Positions 43,294 through 51,604 of a stretch of DNA of 64,000 bases are shown here, in pieces (position 1 is the first letter of the stretch; each line of letters begins with the position of its first letter). The notes under the pieces were generated by a model that did no database searches, was not told the DNA's origin, and saw only the letters and a program-made list of their open reading frames with translations. The DNA is taken from contig JAIPBL010000007.1 of the NCBI GenBank assembly GCA_021739645.1, positions 56,835 through 120,834 of the forward strand, given 5' to 3'. A program made the position numbers and the translations under genes. This DNA comes from Saprospiraceae bacterium. Its GTDB lineage: Bacteria > Bacteroidota > Bacteroidia > Chitinophagales > Saprospiraceae.

Positions 43294-44313
43294 CTAGCTA
43301 CCAACTACCAGTTGCCAGGCCCAGGCTGAACGCATGATTTCCTCGATGTCTCGAACTGGTTTCCAACCCAATAGCCGCTCCGCTTTGTCCCGGTTCGCAT
43401 AGATACTCACTACATCGCCAGCGCGTCGAGGGCCCATGATATAGTTTAGTTTTTGGTCTGTCACTTTTTCAAAAGCATAAATTGCTTCCAAGACAGTTAC
43501 TCCGTTCCCTATCCCGACGTTAAAAATTTCGCTGGGCAACGAATTTTTTCCGCCCATTAGGTAGCGCAAACAAGCCGTATGCGCTGCCGCCAAATCCATC
43601 ACGTGGATATAGTCACGCACGCAGGAGCCGTCACGGGTGTCGTAATCGCTGCCAAAAACAGTCATGCTGGCTCGCTTCCCAATGGCTGTTTCAGTGATGA
43701 CAGGCACCAAGTTGTTTGCCTTTGTTCTTGGCGATTCGCCGATGAGTGCCGACTCGTGCGCACCTGCCGGGTTGAAATAGCGCAGTGAAATGGCCCTAAC
43801 ATCTTTAGTCACCTTCGCAAAATCCTCGATGATTTTTTCACCCATCTGCTTCGTGCGGGCATAGGGACACTCAGCTTCCTGGAAGGGGGTGGATTCCGTC
43901 ACGGGCAATTCCGTTGTGTTGCCGTACACCGAGCAGCTCGACGAAAAAATGAAATTGGGTACGCCGAATTCTGTTGCGCAGGCAAGCACGTTCAGGAGGC
44001 TTTCGAGGTTATTGTGAAAATACCGAAGCGGTTGAAACACGGATTCCTCCACGCTTTTCAGTGCTGCAAAATGGATGATGCCCACGATGCCGGGGTTTTC
44101 CTCAAAAACCGCCCTCGCTTTTTCTAGGTCGCAGAGGTCAATGGCATAGTTCCGCACCTGTTTGCCGGTAATTTTTTGGATTCCATCCAGTGCTTTTTCA
44201 TCAGCGTTTGATAAGTTGTCGATGGAAATTGGCTCGAATCCGTTGTTAATCAAATCAACAATGGTATGGCTTCCGATGTAGCCGCAGCCACCTGTAACGA
44301 GGACTTTTTGCAT
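43294..44313 (-). CDS. galE: UDP-glucose 4-epimerase
   Basis: Interconverts UDP-glucose and UDP-galactose with bound NAD. The start at 44313 puts the NAD motif TGGCGYIGSH at residues 7-16 and gives 339 residues, the family norm; the longer ORF adds 18 unrelated residues. The catalytic Ser is in FSSSCSVYG and the Tyr/Lys pair in YARTK. RDGSCVRDYIHVMDLA and GPRRAGDV are further GalE blocks. The last six codons before the stop (QLVVGS) are written in the same TTGGTAG-like words as the neighbouring intergenic repeat. Confidence 0.96.
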   Translation of the reverse strand: MQKVLVTGGCGYIGSHTIVDLINNGFEPISIDNLSNADEKALDGIQKITGKQVRNYAIDLCDLEKARAVFEENPGIVGIIHFAALKSVEESVFQPLRYFHNNLESLLNVLACATEFGVPNFIFSSSCSVYGNTTELPVTESTPFQEAECPYARTKQMGEKIIEDFAKVTKDVRAISLRYFNPAGAHESALIGESPRTKANNLVPVITETAIGKRASMTVFGSDYDTRDGSCVRDYIHVMDLAAAHTACLRYLMGGKNSLPSEIFNVGIGNGVTVLEAIYAFEKVTDQKLNYIMGPRRAGDVVSIYANRDKAERLLGWKPVRDIEEIMRSAWAWQLVVGS

Positions 44314-44422
44314 AATTTTAAATTTGAAGGCGCAAAGGTGAATTGAAAACACCGGGCAAGCAAGCAATCTGCTTGATTTGGTATTTTTTTAGGCAACTGT
44401 CAGGCAAGTTTCAAATCATATC

Positions 44423-44430
44423 TATTTTTG
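44423..44430 (+). promoter_or_regulatory. -7 promoter element (TATTTTTG) of cysQ
   Basis: An exact TAnnTTTG match, 13 bp before the ATG at 44443. The longest ORF would begin with the TTG that ends this box, so the box shows that the true start is the ATG. Confidence 0.6.
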
Positions 44431-44442
44431 GCAAAAATTAAA

Positions 44443-45234
44443 ATGCTCAATTATCAAGACCTAATCCCAGAACTCCTCGAAATTGCCCGGAAAGCTAGCA
44501 CTGCCATCCTCGAAATCTACCACAATGATGCCGATTTTGGGGTGGAAGCCAAGTCCGATGCCTCGCCGCTCACCCGTGCTGACCGGGCTGCCAATGAAAT
44601 AATTTGCCGAGGCTTGGAATCGTTGCCAGTGAAATACCCCATCATTTCAGAAGAAAATAAATTGCTTTCCTACCAAGAGCGCCAACATTGGACACAATGC
44701 TGGCTGGTTGACCCACTGGACGGCACCAAGGAGTTCATCAAACGCAATGGCGACTTTACGGTGAACATCGCACTGGTGGAAAACGGCGAAGTGGTAGCTG
44801 GCGTGGTAGGCATCCCTGCTCAGGATGAACTATACTGGGCGGTGAAAGGTAAAGGCGCTTTTCTGATAAAAGACCAAGGCGAAACGCAGATTGAAGCCGC
44901 TCGTTTTACACAAAATGACTCCGGTCTCAATATCGTCTGCTCCCGCTCCCATCTCACACCAGAAACCGAGGCTTTCATTGCAAAATATGACACTCCAAAC
45001 CTCGTGTCACGAGGCAGCGCACTCAAGTTTTTGTTGTTGGCAAAAGGTGAAGCACATGTTTATCCTCGCATCGCTCCAACGATGGAATGGGACACCGCTG
45101 CCGCCCAAATCGTGCTTGAAGAAGCAGGCGGAAAAGTGTTGGTTTATGAAACTGGCGAGCCACTGCGGTACAATCGGGAGAATTTGTTGAACCCTTCTTT
45201 TGTTGCTTACGGCACAATGGGGTCTGAGGTCTGA
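44443..45234 (+). CDS. cysQ: 3'(2'),5'-bisphosphate nucleotidase CysQ
   Basis: Removes the 3' phosphate of PAP left from sulfate assimilation, a member of the inositol monophosphatase superfamily. It has 263 residues from the ATG at 44443. The metal-binding motifs are all there: ISEEN, VDPLDGTKEF and MEWDTAAAQIVLEEAGG. SPLTRADRAAN near the N-terminus is typical of CysQ. The stop codon lies in the repeat word GAGGTCTGA, and the last residues Glu-Val are part of that repeat, as in the TPR gene at 29-30 kb. Confidence 0.93.
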   Translation: MLNYQDLIPELLEIARKASTAILEIYHNDADFGVEAKSDASPLTRADRAANEIICRGLESLPVKYPIISEENKLLSYQERQHWTQCWLVDPLDGTKEFIKRNGDFTVNIALVENGEVVAGVVGIPAQDELYWAVKGKGAFLIKDQGETQIEAARFTQNDSGLNIVCSRSHLTPETEAFIAKYDTPNLVSRGSALKFLLLAKGEAHVYPRIAPTMEWDTAAAQIVLEEAGGKVLVYETGEPLRYNRENLLNPSFVAYGTMGSEV

Positions 45235-45269
45235 GGTATGTGGTATGTGGTATGCGACCTCAGACCTCA
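45225..45269. repeat. Iterated-word hairpin covering the cysQ stop codon
   Basis: TGAGGTCTGAGGT (45225-45237) and ACCTCAGACCTCA (45257-45269) form a perfect 13-bp stem. The loop repeats GTATGTG words. It lies between convergent cysQ and the enoyl-CoA hydratase gene and is related in wording to the hairpin at 30013. Confidence 0.75.
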
Positions 45270-45272
45270 AAA

Positions 45273-46055
45273 TTATTTTCCACTAAAATTCGCCTTTCGC
45301 TTTTCCAAAAAAGCAGCGGCACCCTCCTTGAAATCCTCAGTACCTGCTGCTTTGCCGAAGGCTGAGACTTCCTTGGCAAATCCTAGTTCACCGGGCGTGA
45401 AGTAGGCATTCACCGCTTCGATGACCAATTGAACGGCAACTGGGCCTTTCGTGGCGATTTTTTCCAAAATTTCAGTGGCTTTAGCGACCTCTTCTCCTGC
45501 CGGAACAACATGGTTCACGAGACCAAGCCGCAGGGCATCTTCCGCATTCAGCATGTCGGCGGTGAGCAACAGTTCCAGGGCTTTCGTCTTGCCGATGTAC
45601 TGGATAAGCCGCTGCGAACCGCCATAACCGGGAATTATGCCGAGGTTGACTTCTGGTTGCCCAAACTTCGCCCGCTCACCAGCGATGCGCAGGTGACAGG
45701 CCATCGCCAGCTCGCAGCCACCACCGAGGGCAAAGCCGTTAACAGCTGCGATTACGGGCTTCGCAAAACGCTCAATCAACAGAAAAATATCCTGCCCACG
45801 CTTGGAAAGTTGCGAAGCAGAAGCAACATCTAATTTCATGAATTCGGTGATATCAGCACCTGCAGCAAATGCTTTTTCGCCCGCTCCAGTCAGGATGACA
45901 CCTTTCAATTCAGCGATTTTCAAAGCATCTTCACCAAAGAATTTTTTCAGGTCGCTAAAGGTGCCAACATTCAACGCATTCAATGCCTGCGGGCGGTTGA
46001 TGGTGACGATGGCAATGCCGTTTTTTTCTTCGACAAGTAGGTTTTCGTAATTCAT
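45273..46055 (-). CDS. Enoyl-CoA hydratase (crotonase family)
   Basis: 260 residues from the ATG at 46055; hydrates trans-2-enoyl-CoA (or crotonyl-CoA) in fatty acid or butyrate-type metabolism. The oxyanion-hole segments are KAFAAGADITEF and NGFALGGGCELAMACH. The catalytic Glu pair is present: Glu in GGGCELA and in FGQPEVNLGIIPGYGG. The 26 residues upstream in the longer ORF overlap the methyltransferase gene and do not fit the family. It is last in the MORN-porQ-methyltransferase operon, 36 bp behind its neighbour. Confidence 0.94.
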   Translation of the reverse strand: MNYENLLVEEKNGIAIVTINRPQALNALNVGTFSDLKKFFGEDALKIAELKGVILTGAGEKAFAAGADITEFMKLDVASASQLSKRGQDIFLLIERFAKPVIAAVNGFALGGGCELAMACHLRIAGERAKFGQPEVNLGIIPGYGGSQRLIQYIGKTKALELLLTADMLNAEDALRLGLVNHVVPAGEEVAKATEILEKIATKGPVAVQLVIEAVNAYFTPGELGFAKEVSAFGKAAGTEDFKEGAAAFLEKRKANFSGK

Positions 46056-46090
46056 AAACTGATTTTTTTTAAAGTCAAAATGGCAAGGGA

Positions 46091-46945
46091 CTAAAGACCA
46101 ATGGCTTGAATGACCATCAATTGATAGGACCAAAGTCCCCGTTTCCAGCCTCGGTACTGCGCCAGACCTGTTTTATAATGTACCCTGCCAAAATGCGTTC
46201 CGTTGTGAAACAAGTTATACCATTTGGTGCCGACCATCCCAGCAAGCGCAAACCAGCGGTATTTTAGAATGGACTTTCGGATTTTCTCCGTTACATCCAC
46301 CGCTTCTGGAACCGTGAAATTATGTTTTTTAGCCAAATCCGTCAGCTCCGAAACGTTTAATATATCACTCATCGCCCAGCCGTTCAGCATCGTTTGCATA
46401 ACGGGTGTTTCTGTGATTTTCCAATTGCCTTCTTTGAACACATCGGCAATGAGAAGCCTGCCGTTGGGTTTCAGCACCCGACGCATTTCCTTGAAAAACA
46501 GCGACTTATCGGTAGCTGTCTGCATGGATTCTACGGCCCAAACGACATCGAAATGATGGTCGGGGAAACTGGTCTGGGTGTAGTCCATCTGCTTAAAATT
46601 AGCCAAATGGCCAACGTTGTTTTTATTTGCAAAATGGGTAGCCGTTCGCACTTGCCGCTCACTGAGCGTAATGCCCGTCACTTGGCAACCAACGTTTTTT
46701 GCTAAAAAAATGGAGGATCCCCCTACCCCACAGCCTGCATCGAGCACTGCGTCGCTGGCAGTGATTTGCCCCAGTTTTGCCAACTGTCGGTTGGTGTTGA
46801 TGATGGCTTCGGCGAGGGTTTTCGTGCTTTCATCCCAAACTCCGTAATGTAGCCCCATGCTCTGCTCCATCTTCCAAAACTGGCGATAGTGCGGCTCCGT
46901 GTGGTCGTAGTAGTTGGTGATGTCCTCAGTAGTAAAGGTTTGCAT
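46091..46945 (-). CDS. SAM-dependent class I methyltransferase (tocopherol/sterol type)
   Basis: 284 residues from the ATG at 46945. The SAM motif is VLDAGCGVGGSSIFLA, with GITLSERQV and FDVVWAVESMQT after it, as in gamma-tocopherol and related small-molecule methyltransferases. YYDHTEPHYRQFWKMEQSMGLHYG at the N-terminus is like that group too. The C-terminal third has hydrophobic segments (RWFALAGMVG) that may touch the membrane. The substrate is unknown, possibly a quinone, lipid or carotenoid. It lies between porQ and an enoyl-CoA hydratase gene. Confidence 0.88.
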   Translation of the reverse strand: MQTFTTEDITNYYDHTEPHYRQFWKMEQSMGLHYGVWDESTKTLAEAIINTNRQLAKLGQITASDAVLDAGCGVGGSSIFLAKNVGCQVTGITLSERQVRTATHFANKNNVGHLANFKQMDYTQTSFPDHHFDVVWAVESMQTATDKSLFFKEMRRVLKPNGRLLIADVFKEGNWKITETPVMQTMLNGWAMSDILNVSELTDLAKKHNFTVPEAVDVTEKIRKSILKYRWFALAGMVGTKWYNLFHNGTHFGRVHYKTGLAQYRGWKRGLWSYQLMVIQAIGL

Positions 46946-46951
46946 GAAAAA

Positions 46952-46979
46952 GGAATGAGGAATGAGGGATGAGGGATGA
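46952..46979. repeat. Four tandem 7-mers in the methyltransferase leader
   Basis: GGAATGA occurs twice and then GGGATGA twice, in register (28 bp), six bases upstream of the methyltransferase ATG and just after porQ. In the mRNA of these minus-strand genes the sequence reads as pyrimidine-rich TCATCCC/TCATTCC words. Confidence 0.8.
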
Positions 46980-46995
46980 ATAGTCCCAACTTTCA

Positions 46996-48045
46996 TTATT
47001 TTCGAAACTCGCTAAAATTGGTGCTGATGGAAAAATGCGTGTTCCCAGCCCCAAGGTGCTGGATAGCCCGCCCGAAATCCACCCGAAACCATTTCACCTT
47101 GATGCCGACGCCCATGGTGAATCCGGAAAGGCTGCGCAAGTTGCGCACTTCGGTTTCTTTGCGGAGCAAATGGTTGTAGCCAAACCGGATGCGAAAATTG
47201 TCTTTTCTTCCTAATAAAAACTCGCCGTTAAAGACCAAGTGTCGAAAGAAATTATCCAGTTCCGGGTGACTATTTTGGGTACTCTGATCGCCAAAAAAGA
47301 AGGTATCTTCTTGCTGGTTGGGGTCATCGTAGAGGATATTCCTGCGGTTGAGGTAGCGATAAATGACCGAAATCCTGAAGGGCAAATATTTTAGCCGTTT
47401 GGAAATGCCAAGCTGTGATTCATAGGGCAACGGCTCTCGGTCGCCGCCAGTGTAGGTCTTCATTTGTGCCCCTAAATTCCTGATAACCAATGAAATGTTG
47501 AACTGGCTGGCCGTATCGTGGAACATGGCAGCGAAGTCAGCAGCGATGCCGTTGCTGGTGTAACTTTCAAGCTGGGAAGTGATGAAACGCAGGTTGGCCC
47601 CCACACTCACCCGCTCGTAAAGCTGTCGGCCCGCTCCCACCGTAAATGCGTACTCCGCAGCTTTAAAGTCACCAGTCACGTTGCCAATTTCGTCCGTGGC
47701 ATCAAAGTCGCCGTAGTTGAGGTACTGAATGCCGCCATGCATCGTGACACCGAGTTTGTCGAGCTGCTGCCCGAAACCGACATAGCCGCCAGCAATGTCG
47801 GACACCATGAAATTATGACTGAATGAAACTTGGTGGTGCATGAGCGGATTCAGCGCTGCCGGATTGGAAAGGGCGAGGTTCACGTCGTCATCTTGAACGG
47901 CGATTTGATAGCCGCCCAGCGCCGTCAAACGGGCAGAAACTGGCAGCCGCAGGAACTCGAAGCTATTGTGCCCACCCTGGATTTGGGATTGGAGCGAAGT
48001 TGCTAAACCCATGAAAACCAAAAGGTTAGTCAGTATTTTTTGCAT
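46996..48045 (-). CDS. porQ: Type IX secretion system protein PorQ
   Basis: 349 residues with an N-terminal signal (about 20 residues ending LQSQ). An outer-membrane beta-barrel of the PorV/PorQ type: VSARLTALGGYQIAV followed by DDDVNLALSNPAAL is the PorQ signature, and the barrel strands continue to the C-terminus. PorQ works with the sortase PorU in the attachment of T9SS cargo at the cell surface. Four such cargo proteins are encoded in the window. The gene is second in a four-gene operon with a MORN lipoprotein, a methyltransferase and an enoyl-CoA hydratase. Confidence 0.9.
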   Translation of the reverse strand: MQKILTNLLVFMGLATSLQSQIQGGHNSFEFLRLPVSARLTALGGYQIAVQDDDVNLALSNPAALNPLMHHQVSFSHNFMVSDIAGGYVGFGQQLDKLGVTMHGGIQYLNYGDFDATDEIGNVTGDFKAAEYAFTVGAGRQLYERVSVGANLRFITSQLESYTSNGIAADFAAMFHDTASQFNISLVIRNLGAQMKTYTGGDREPLPYESQLGISKRLKYLPFRISVIYRYLNRRNILYDDPNQQEDTFFFGDQSTQNSHPELDNFFRHLVFNGEFLLGRKDNFRIRFGYNHLLRKETEVRNLRSLSGFTMGVGIKVKWFRVDFGRAIQHLGAGNTHFSISTNFSEFRK

Positions 48046-48081
48046 AAAATATCAGTTTCAATCAATTCAGTGAGGTTAGTT

Positions 48082-48750
48082 TCACTCGGAAGCCTCCATT
48101 GCTTTTTTCATTAATGCCAGCTTGCGGATGCGTGCCGTGTCAATAGTTTGCTCACCATTTTCCTTTGACCAAGTTTCAGCACAGTTGCCGAACTCGCAGT
48201 ACATTTTTTGAGTCAATTCACCGTTCTCATCATAAATTTTCAGTTCCCCTTGCTCATTTTCACCTTCGACATAAACGCCTTCCGTTTCAAGCTTCCCGTT
48301 TTTAAAAAACTCCTTGAACGGCCCATTTTCTTGGTTTGCAACGAAGGTGACCTCTTCCTGTAGTTCTCCGGTGTCATACCATTTTTTCCAAACGCCAGAC
48401 ATCTCGTTGTTCACATATTGGCCTTCATTGAGCAGCTTTCCAGTTTCATTGTATTTCTGGTATTTGCCCTCAAACATCCCATTGGCGTGCGTGGTGATGC
48501 TTTCTATCTGCCCATTTTCGTAGAAGAGCTTGCGCTCCCCGTTCAGGCTGTCGTTTAAGTAAAAACTTTCCTCTTTCTTTTGGCCACTGGCATAAAAAGC
48601 AAAGTACGCTCCCTCCTTTTTTTGAGTCTTCTTATTGAGCGTAAATTTCTCAATGAGCTTGCCGCTTTCGTCTTTGTTTTCGACGGTATCGAAATTGCTG
48701 CAAGCAGTAAAAAAAATGATCGCGAAGCTAGTTAAAATGAAAAAACGCAT
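48082..48750 (-). CDS. Lipoprotein with MORN-variant repeats
   Basis: 222 residues. The signal peptide ends in the lipobox FFTAC. Six or so repeats of the YYxNGxxxxExxYxxGxxxG type follow (for example LFYENGQIESI, KWYDTGELQEEV, EFFKNGKLETEG), the MORN_2 family, common in Bacteroidota exported proteins. The repeats form a beta-sheet stack that probably binds a protein or wall component. It is the first gene of the porQ operon, 36 bp before porQ, so a link to T9SS assembly is possible but inferred. Confidence 0.87.
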   Translation of the reverse strand: MRFFILTSFAIIFFTACSNFDTVENKDESGKLIEKFTLNKKTQKKEGAYFAFYASGQKKEESFYLNDSLNGERKLFYENGQIESITTHANGMFEGKYQKYNETGKLLNEGQYVNNEMSGVWKKWYDTGELQEEVTFVANQENGPFKEFFKNGKLETEGVYVEGENEQGELKIYDENGELTQKMYCEFGNCAETWSKENGEQTIDTARIRKLALMKKAMEASE

Positions 48751-49070
48751 GGCTTTACAAGTTTAGCAGTTGAACGAAGCTAAGACGAAATCAGTATCGA
48801 CCCGAAAGTTGTTAAGATAGTGTTCGGGCTTCGGGGAGCAAATAAACGACTTTTGACCGTCATTAAATTAGCCGCAAACCAACAACAATTTGGAATTTAT
48901 TCTTTTAAATAAAACGAGTAATGTAATTTTGCGAATCAAAAGAGGTCTTTTTCCAACACTAAAAATTCAATGAGCGTTGAATATCAATCCATTAACGCTG
49001 AAATAACCGATAGTTTGACCAAACTGCCCTAGCTCTTGCTTTCAATCAAATTTTAACCAAATTCTAAATC
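48751..49070. other. Divergent regulatory region before pckG
   Basis: 320 bp without a gene, between the MORN lipoprotein gene and pckG. The pckG side holds a -7 box at 48924-48931. On the other side TAGCTTCG, one base off consensus, reads toward the lipoprotein gene near 48775. The pckG leader would be about 130 bases, long enough for a regulatory structure, but I recognise no riboswitch. Confidence 0.5.
48924..48931 (+). promoter_or_regulatory. -7 promoter element (TAATTTTG) upstream of pckG
   Basis: An exact TAnnTTTG match 140 bp before the pckG ATG. The nearest TTTG upstream is 31 bp away, too far for a -33 element. Confidence 0.45.
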
Positions 49071-50951
49071 ATGTTCCAACCATCCACTGCATTGTTAAGA
49101 AACCAACAACTCGAATCTCCCCACGAAGAACTCAAAACATGGGTCAACAACATGACCAAACACCTGCAACCCGACAGCGTACACTGGTGCGACGGTTCGG
49201 AGGCAGAATACGATTCACTTTGCGAATTGCTCGTAGAAAAAGGCACGTTCATTCGCCTGAATGAGGTCAAGCGCCCAAACAGCTTCGCCTGTTTCAGCGA
49301 CCCAAGTGACGTGGCCCGTGTCGAAGACCGCACGTTCATCTGTTCCCGCCTGAAAGAAGACGCTGGCCCCACCAACAATTGGGTAGAACCCCGTGAAATG
49401 AAAAACACGATGGAAGGCAAGTTGAAGGGCTGCATGAAGGGCCGCACCTTGTACGTCATCCCGTTTTGCATGGGGCCGCTCGGCTCGCCGCTTTCCCGAT
49501 ATGGCGTGCAACTCACCGACTCTGAGTACGTGGTCACCAACATGAAAATCATGACCCGAATGGGCGACGCTGCGCTGGAACTCATCGGCGAGAAAGGCGA
49601 ATACGTCAAGTGCATCCACTCGGTGGGCAAACCCTTGGCTGCTGGCGAACCAGATGTGAAATGGCCGTGCGCCCCGGACATCAAAAACAAGTACATCGTT
49701 CATTTCCCGGAAGACCGCCTCATCATTTCCTACGGCAGCGGCTACGGCGGCAATGCGCTTTTGGGCAAAAAATGTTTCGCACTGCGCATCGCCAGCACGA
49801 TGGCCCGTGAAGAAAACTGGCTCGCTGAGCACATGCTCATCCTCGGCGTGGAAGACCCAAAGGGAGAAAAGACTTATGTGGCAGCCGCTTTCCCTTCTGC
49901 CTGTGGCAAAACGAACTTCGCCATGCTCATTCCACCCAAAGGACTTGACGGTTGGAAAGTGACGACCATTGGCGACGACATCGCTTGGATTCAAAAAGGC
50001 GAAGCAGGCCGACTCTACGCCATCAACCCGGAAGCGGGCTACTTTGGCGTAGCTCCCGGCACCAACTATAAAACCAACCCGAACGCCATGATTTCGGTGG
50101 GAAAAAATACCATTTTCACCAACGTGGCCATCACGCCGGACGGTGATGTTTGGTGGGAGGGCATGTCAAAGGAAGTACCCGAAGGACTCACCAACTGGCA
50201 GGGCGTTCCGCACGACCCAGCTTCTGGTAAGCCCGCTGCTCACCCGAACAGCCGCTTCACAGCACCCTCCGCACAAAACCCAGTTATTGACCCAGCGTGG
50301 GACAACCCACAAGGCGTACCCGTTCGGGCATTCGTGTTTGGTGGCCGACGCAGCACCGTGGTGCCGCTGGTTTACCAATCTTTCAACTGGAATTTTGGCG
50401 TTTATCTCGCTGCCACAATGGGTTCTGAAATGACCGCAGCCGCCTTCGGCGAAGTGGGCAAGGTGCGCCGTGACCCATTTGCCATGTTGCCGTTCATGGG
50501 GTACCACGTGGCTGACTACTTCAACCACTGGCTGCAATTTGGCCGTGACCTCCCCAACTCGCCCCGGATTTTCGGTGTGAACTGGTTCCGAAAAGACGAG
50601 AATGGCAAATTCGCATGGCCAGGTTTTGGTGAAAACATGCGGGTGCTCAAATGGATTGTGGAGCGGGTACGTGGCCGTGCTGGTGCGGTGGAAAGCCCAA
50701 TCGGCTGGATGCCTCGCCACCGTGACCTCGACTGGACAGGCCTCGATGATTACCCGAAGGAAGAATTCAAAAAGGTGATGGTCGTGGACCGGGAAGCTTG
50801 GAAAAAAGAAATATTAGCACACGAAGAACTCTTCGCTACCATGTACGACCGCTTGCCTAAGGAGTTCCTTTTTATGCGGGAACTTCTGCTGTCCGGCCTC
50901 TGGCGCTCGCCAGAGAACTGGGAGACGGCGCCGGAGCGGCTGGATGATTGA
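49071..50951 (+). CDS. pckG: Phosphoenolpyruvate carboxykinase (GTP)
   Basis: Converts oxaloacetate plus GTP to PEP, the gateway to gluconeogenesis. 626 residues, as expected for the GTP-dependent class. The P-loop with the reactive Cys is at about residue 278 in [36 protein letters not shown] and [15 protein letters not shown] are GTP-class signatures. The ATP-dependent class has a different fold edge and lacks this Cys. Monocistronic, ended by a hairpin at 50998. Confidence 0.97.
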   Translation: MFQPSTALLRNQQLESPHEELKTWVNNMTKHLQPDSVHWCDGSEAEYDSLCELLVEKGTFIRLNEVKRPNSFACFSDPSDVARVEDRTFICSRLKEDAGPTNNWVEPREMKNTMEGKLKGCMKGRTLYVIPFCMGPLGSPLSRYGVQLTDSEYVVTNMKIMTRMGDAALELIGEKGEYVKCIHSVGKPLAAGEPDVKWPCAPDIKNKYIVHFPEDRLIISYGSGYGGNALLGKKCFALRIASTMAREENWLAEHMLILGVEDPKGEKTYVAAAFPSACGKTNFAMLIPPKGLDGWKVTTIGDDIAWIQKGEAGRLYAINPEAGYFGVAPGTNYKTNPNAMISVGKNTIFTNVAITPDGDVWWEGMSKEVPEGLTNWQGVPHDPASGKPAAHPNSRFTAPSAQNPVIDPAWDNPQGVPVRAFVFGGRRSTVVPLVYQSFNWNFGVYLAATMGSEMTAAAFGEVGKVRRDPFAMLPFMGYHVADYFNHWLQFGRDLPNSPRIFGVNWFRKDENGKFAWPGFGENMRVLKWIVERVRGRAGAVESPIGWMPRHRDLDWTGLDDYPKEEFKKVMVVDREAWKKEILAHEELFATMYDRLPKEFLFMRELLLSGLWRSPENWETAPERLDD

Positions 50952-50997
50952 TTCAGCAAAGGTGAGACAAAATACAAGCGGTAGGTTAGTGGCCGCC

Positions 50998-51038
50998 AAA
51001 AAGTCCAGTTATTGTTTTTGCAGTAACTGGGCTTTTTT
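50998..51038 (+). terminator. Terminator after pckG
   Basis: AAAAAGTCCAGTTA (50998-51011) pairs with the arm from 51024 (TAACTGGGCTTTTT) with one mismatch, followed by T. Confidence 0.8.
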
Positions 51039-51145
51039 GTTTTGACTGAGTGGCCAGAACTGTTTTTTGCTCCAGCCCGCTACCCAAAAATAATTTTTCT
51101 TATTTTTAACTTTCACCCAATCCATTTCATTAACAAATAGTAGCC

Positions 51146-51604
51146 ATGCAATCAACAGCAACCTCCCCCAACGAATACCTACAAAACCTATCTGACGAGC
51201 GCCGCCCCATCATCACCGCCATGCGGGAGGCCATTTTAAAAAACCTGCCGAAGGGCTTCGAAGAACAGATGAATTACGGCATGTTGGGCTATGTGGTGCC
51301 ACATTCCGTTTACCCGAGTGGCTATCATTGCGACCCGAAGCTGCCGCTGCCGTTCATCAGTCTTGCTTCGCAGAAAAACCATTTTGCACTGTACCACATG
51401 GGCTTGTACGATGGCGAGTTGTTGACCTGGTTCCGGGAGGAGTGGCCAAATCATTCAAAGAAAAAACTGGATATGGGCAAATGCTGTATCCGCTTCAAAA
51501 AACCGGAAGATGTGCCCATGGAATTGATAGGCCAGTTGGTGAGCAAGGTGACGCCTCAGCAGTGGATTGAATATTATGACCAAAATGTCAAACGGGCGAA
51601 GTGA
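51146..51604 (+). CDS. DUF1801-domain protein
   Basis: 152 residues, cytoplasmic. ERRPIITAMREAILKNLPKGFEEQMNYGMLGY and the later GKCCIRFKKPEDVPMEL block are the DUF1801 (YdhG-like) pattern. Members have a frataxin-like fold but no settled function. The 3' end overlaps the convergent arginyltransferase-like gene by 17 bp. Confidence 0.87.
   Translation: MQSTATSPNEYLQNLSDERRPIITAMREAILKNLPKGFEEQMNYGMLGYVVPHSVYPSGYHCDPKLPLPFISLASQKNHFALYHMGLYDGELLTWFREEWPNHSKKKLDMGKCCIRFKKPEDVPMELIGQLVSKVTPQQWIEYYDQNVKRAK

Noticed and set aside
44428..44442. TTG start for cysQ
   Set aside because: The TTG forms the end of the TATTTTTG promoter box; the ATG at 44443 gives the normal N-terminus.
49071..50951. 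ATP-dependent PEP carboxykinase (pckA)
   Set aside because: The reactive Cys in the P-loop (SACGKTN) and the 626-residue length are those of the GTP class.
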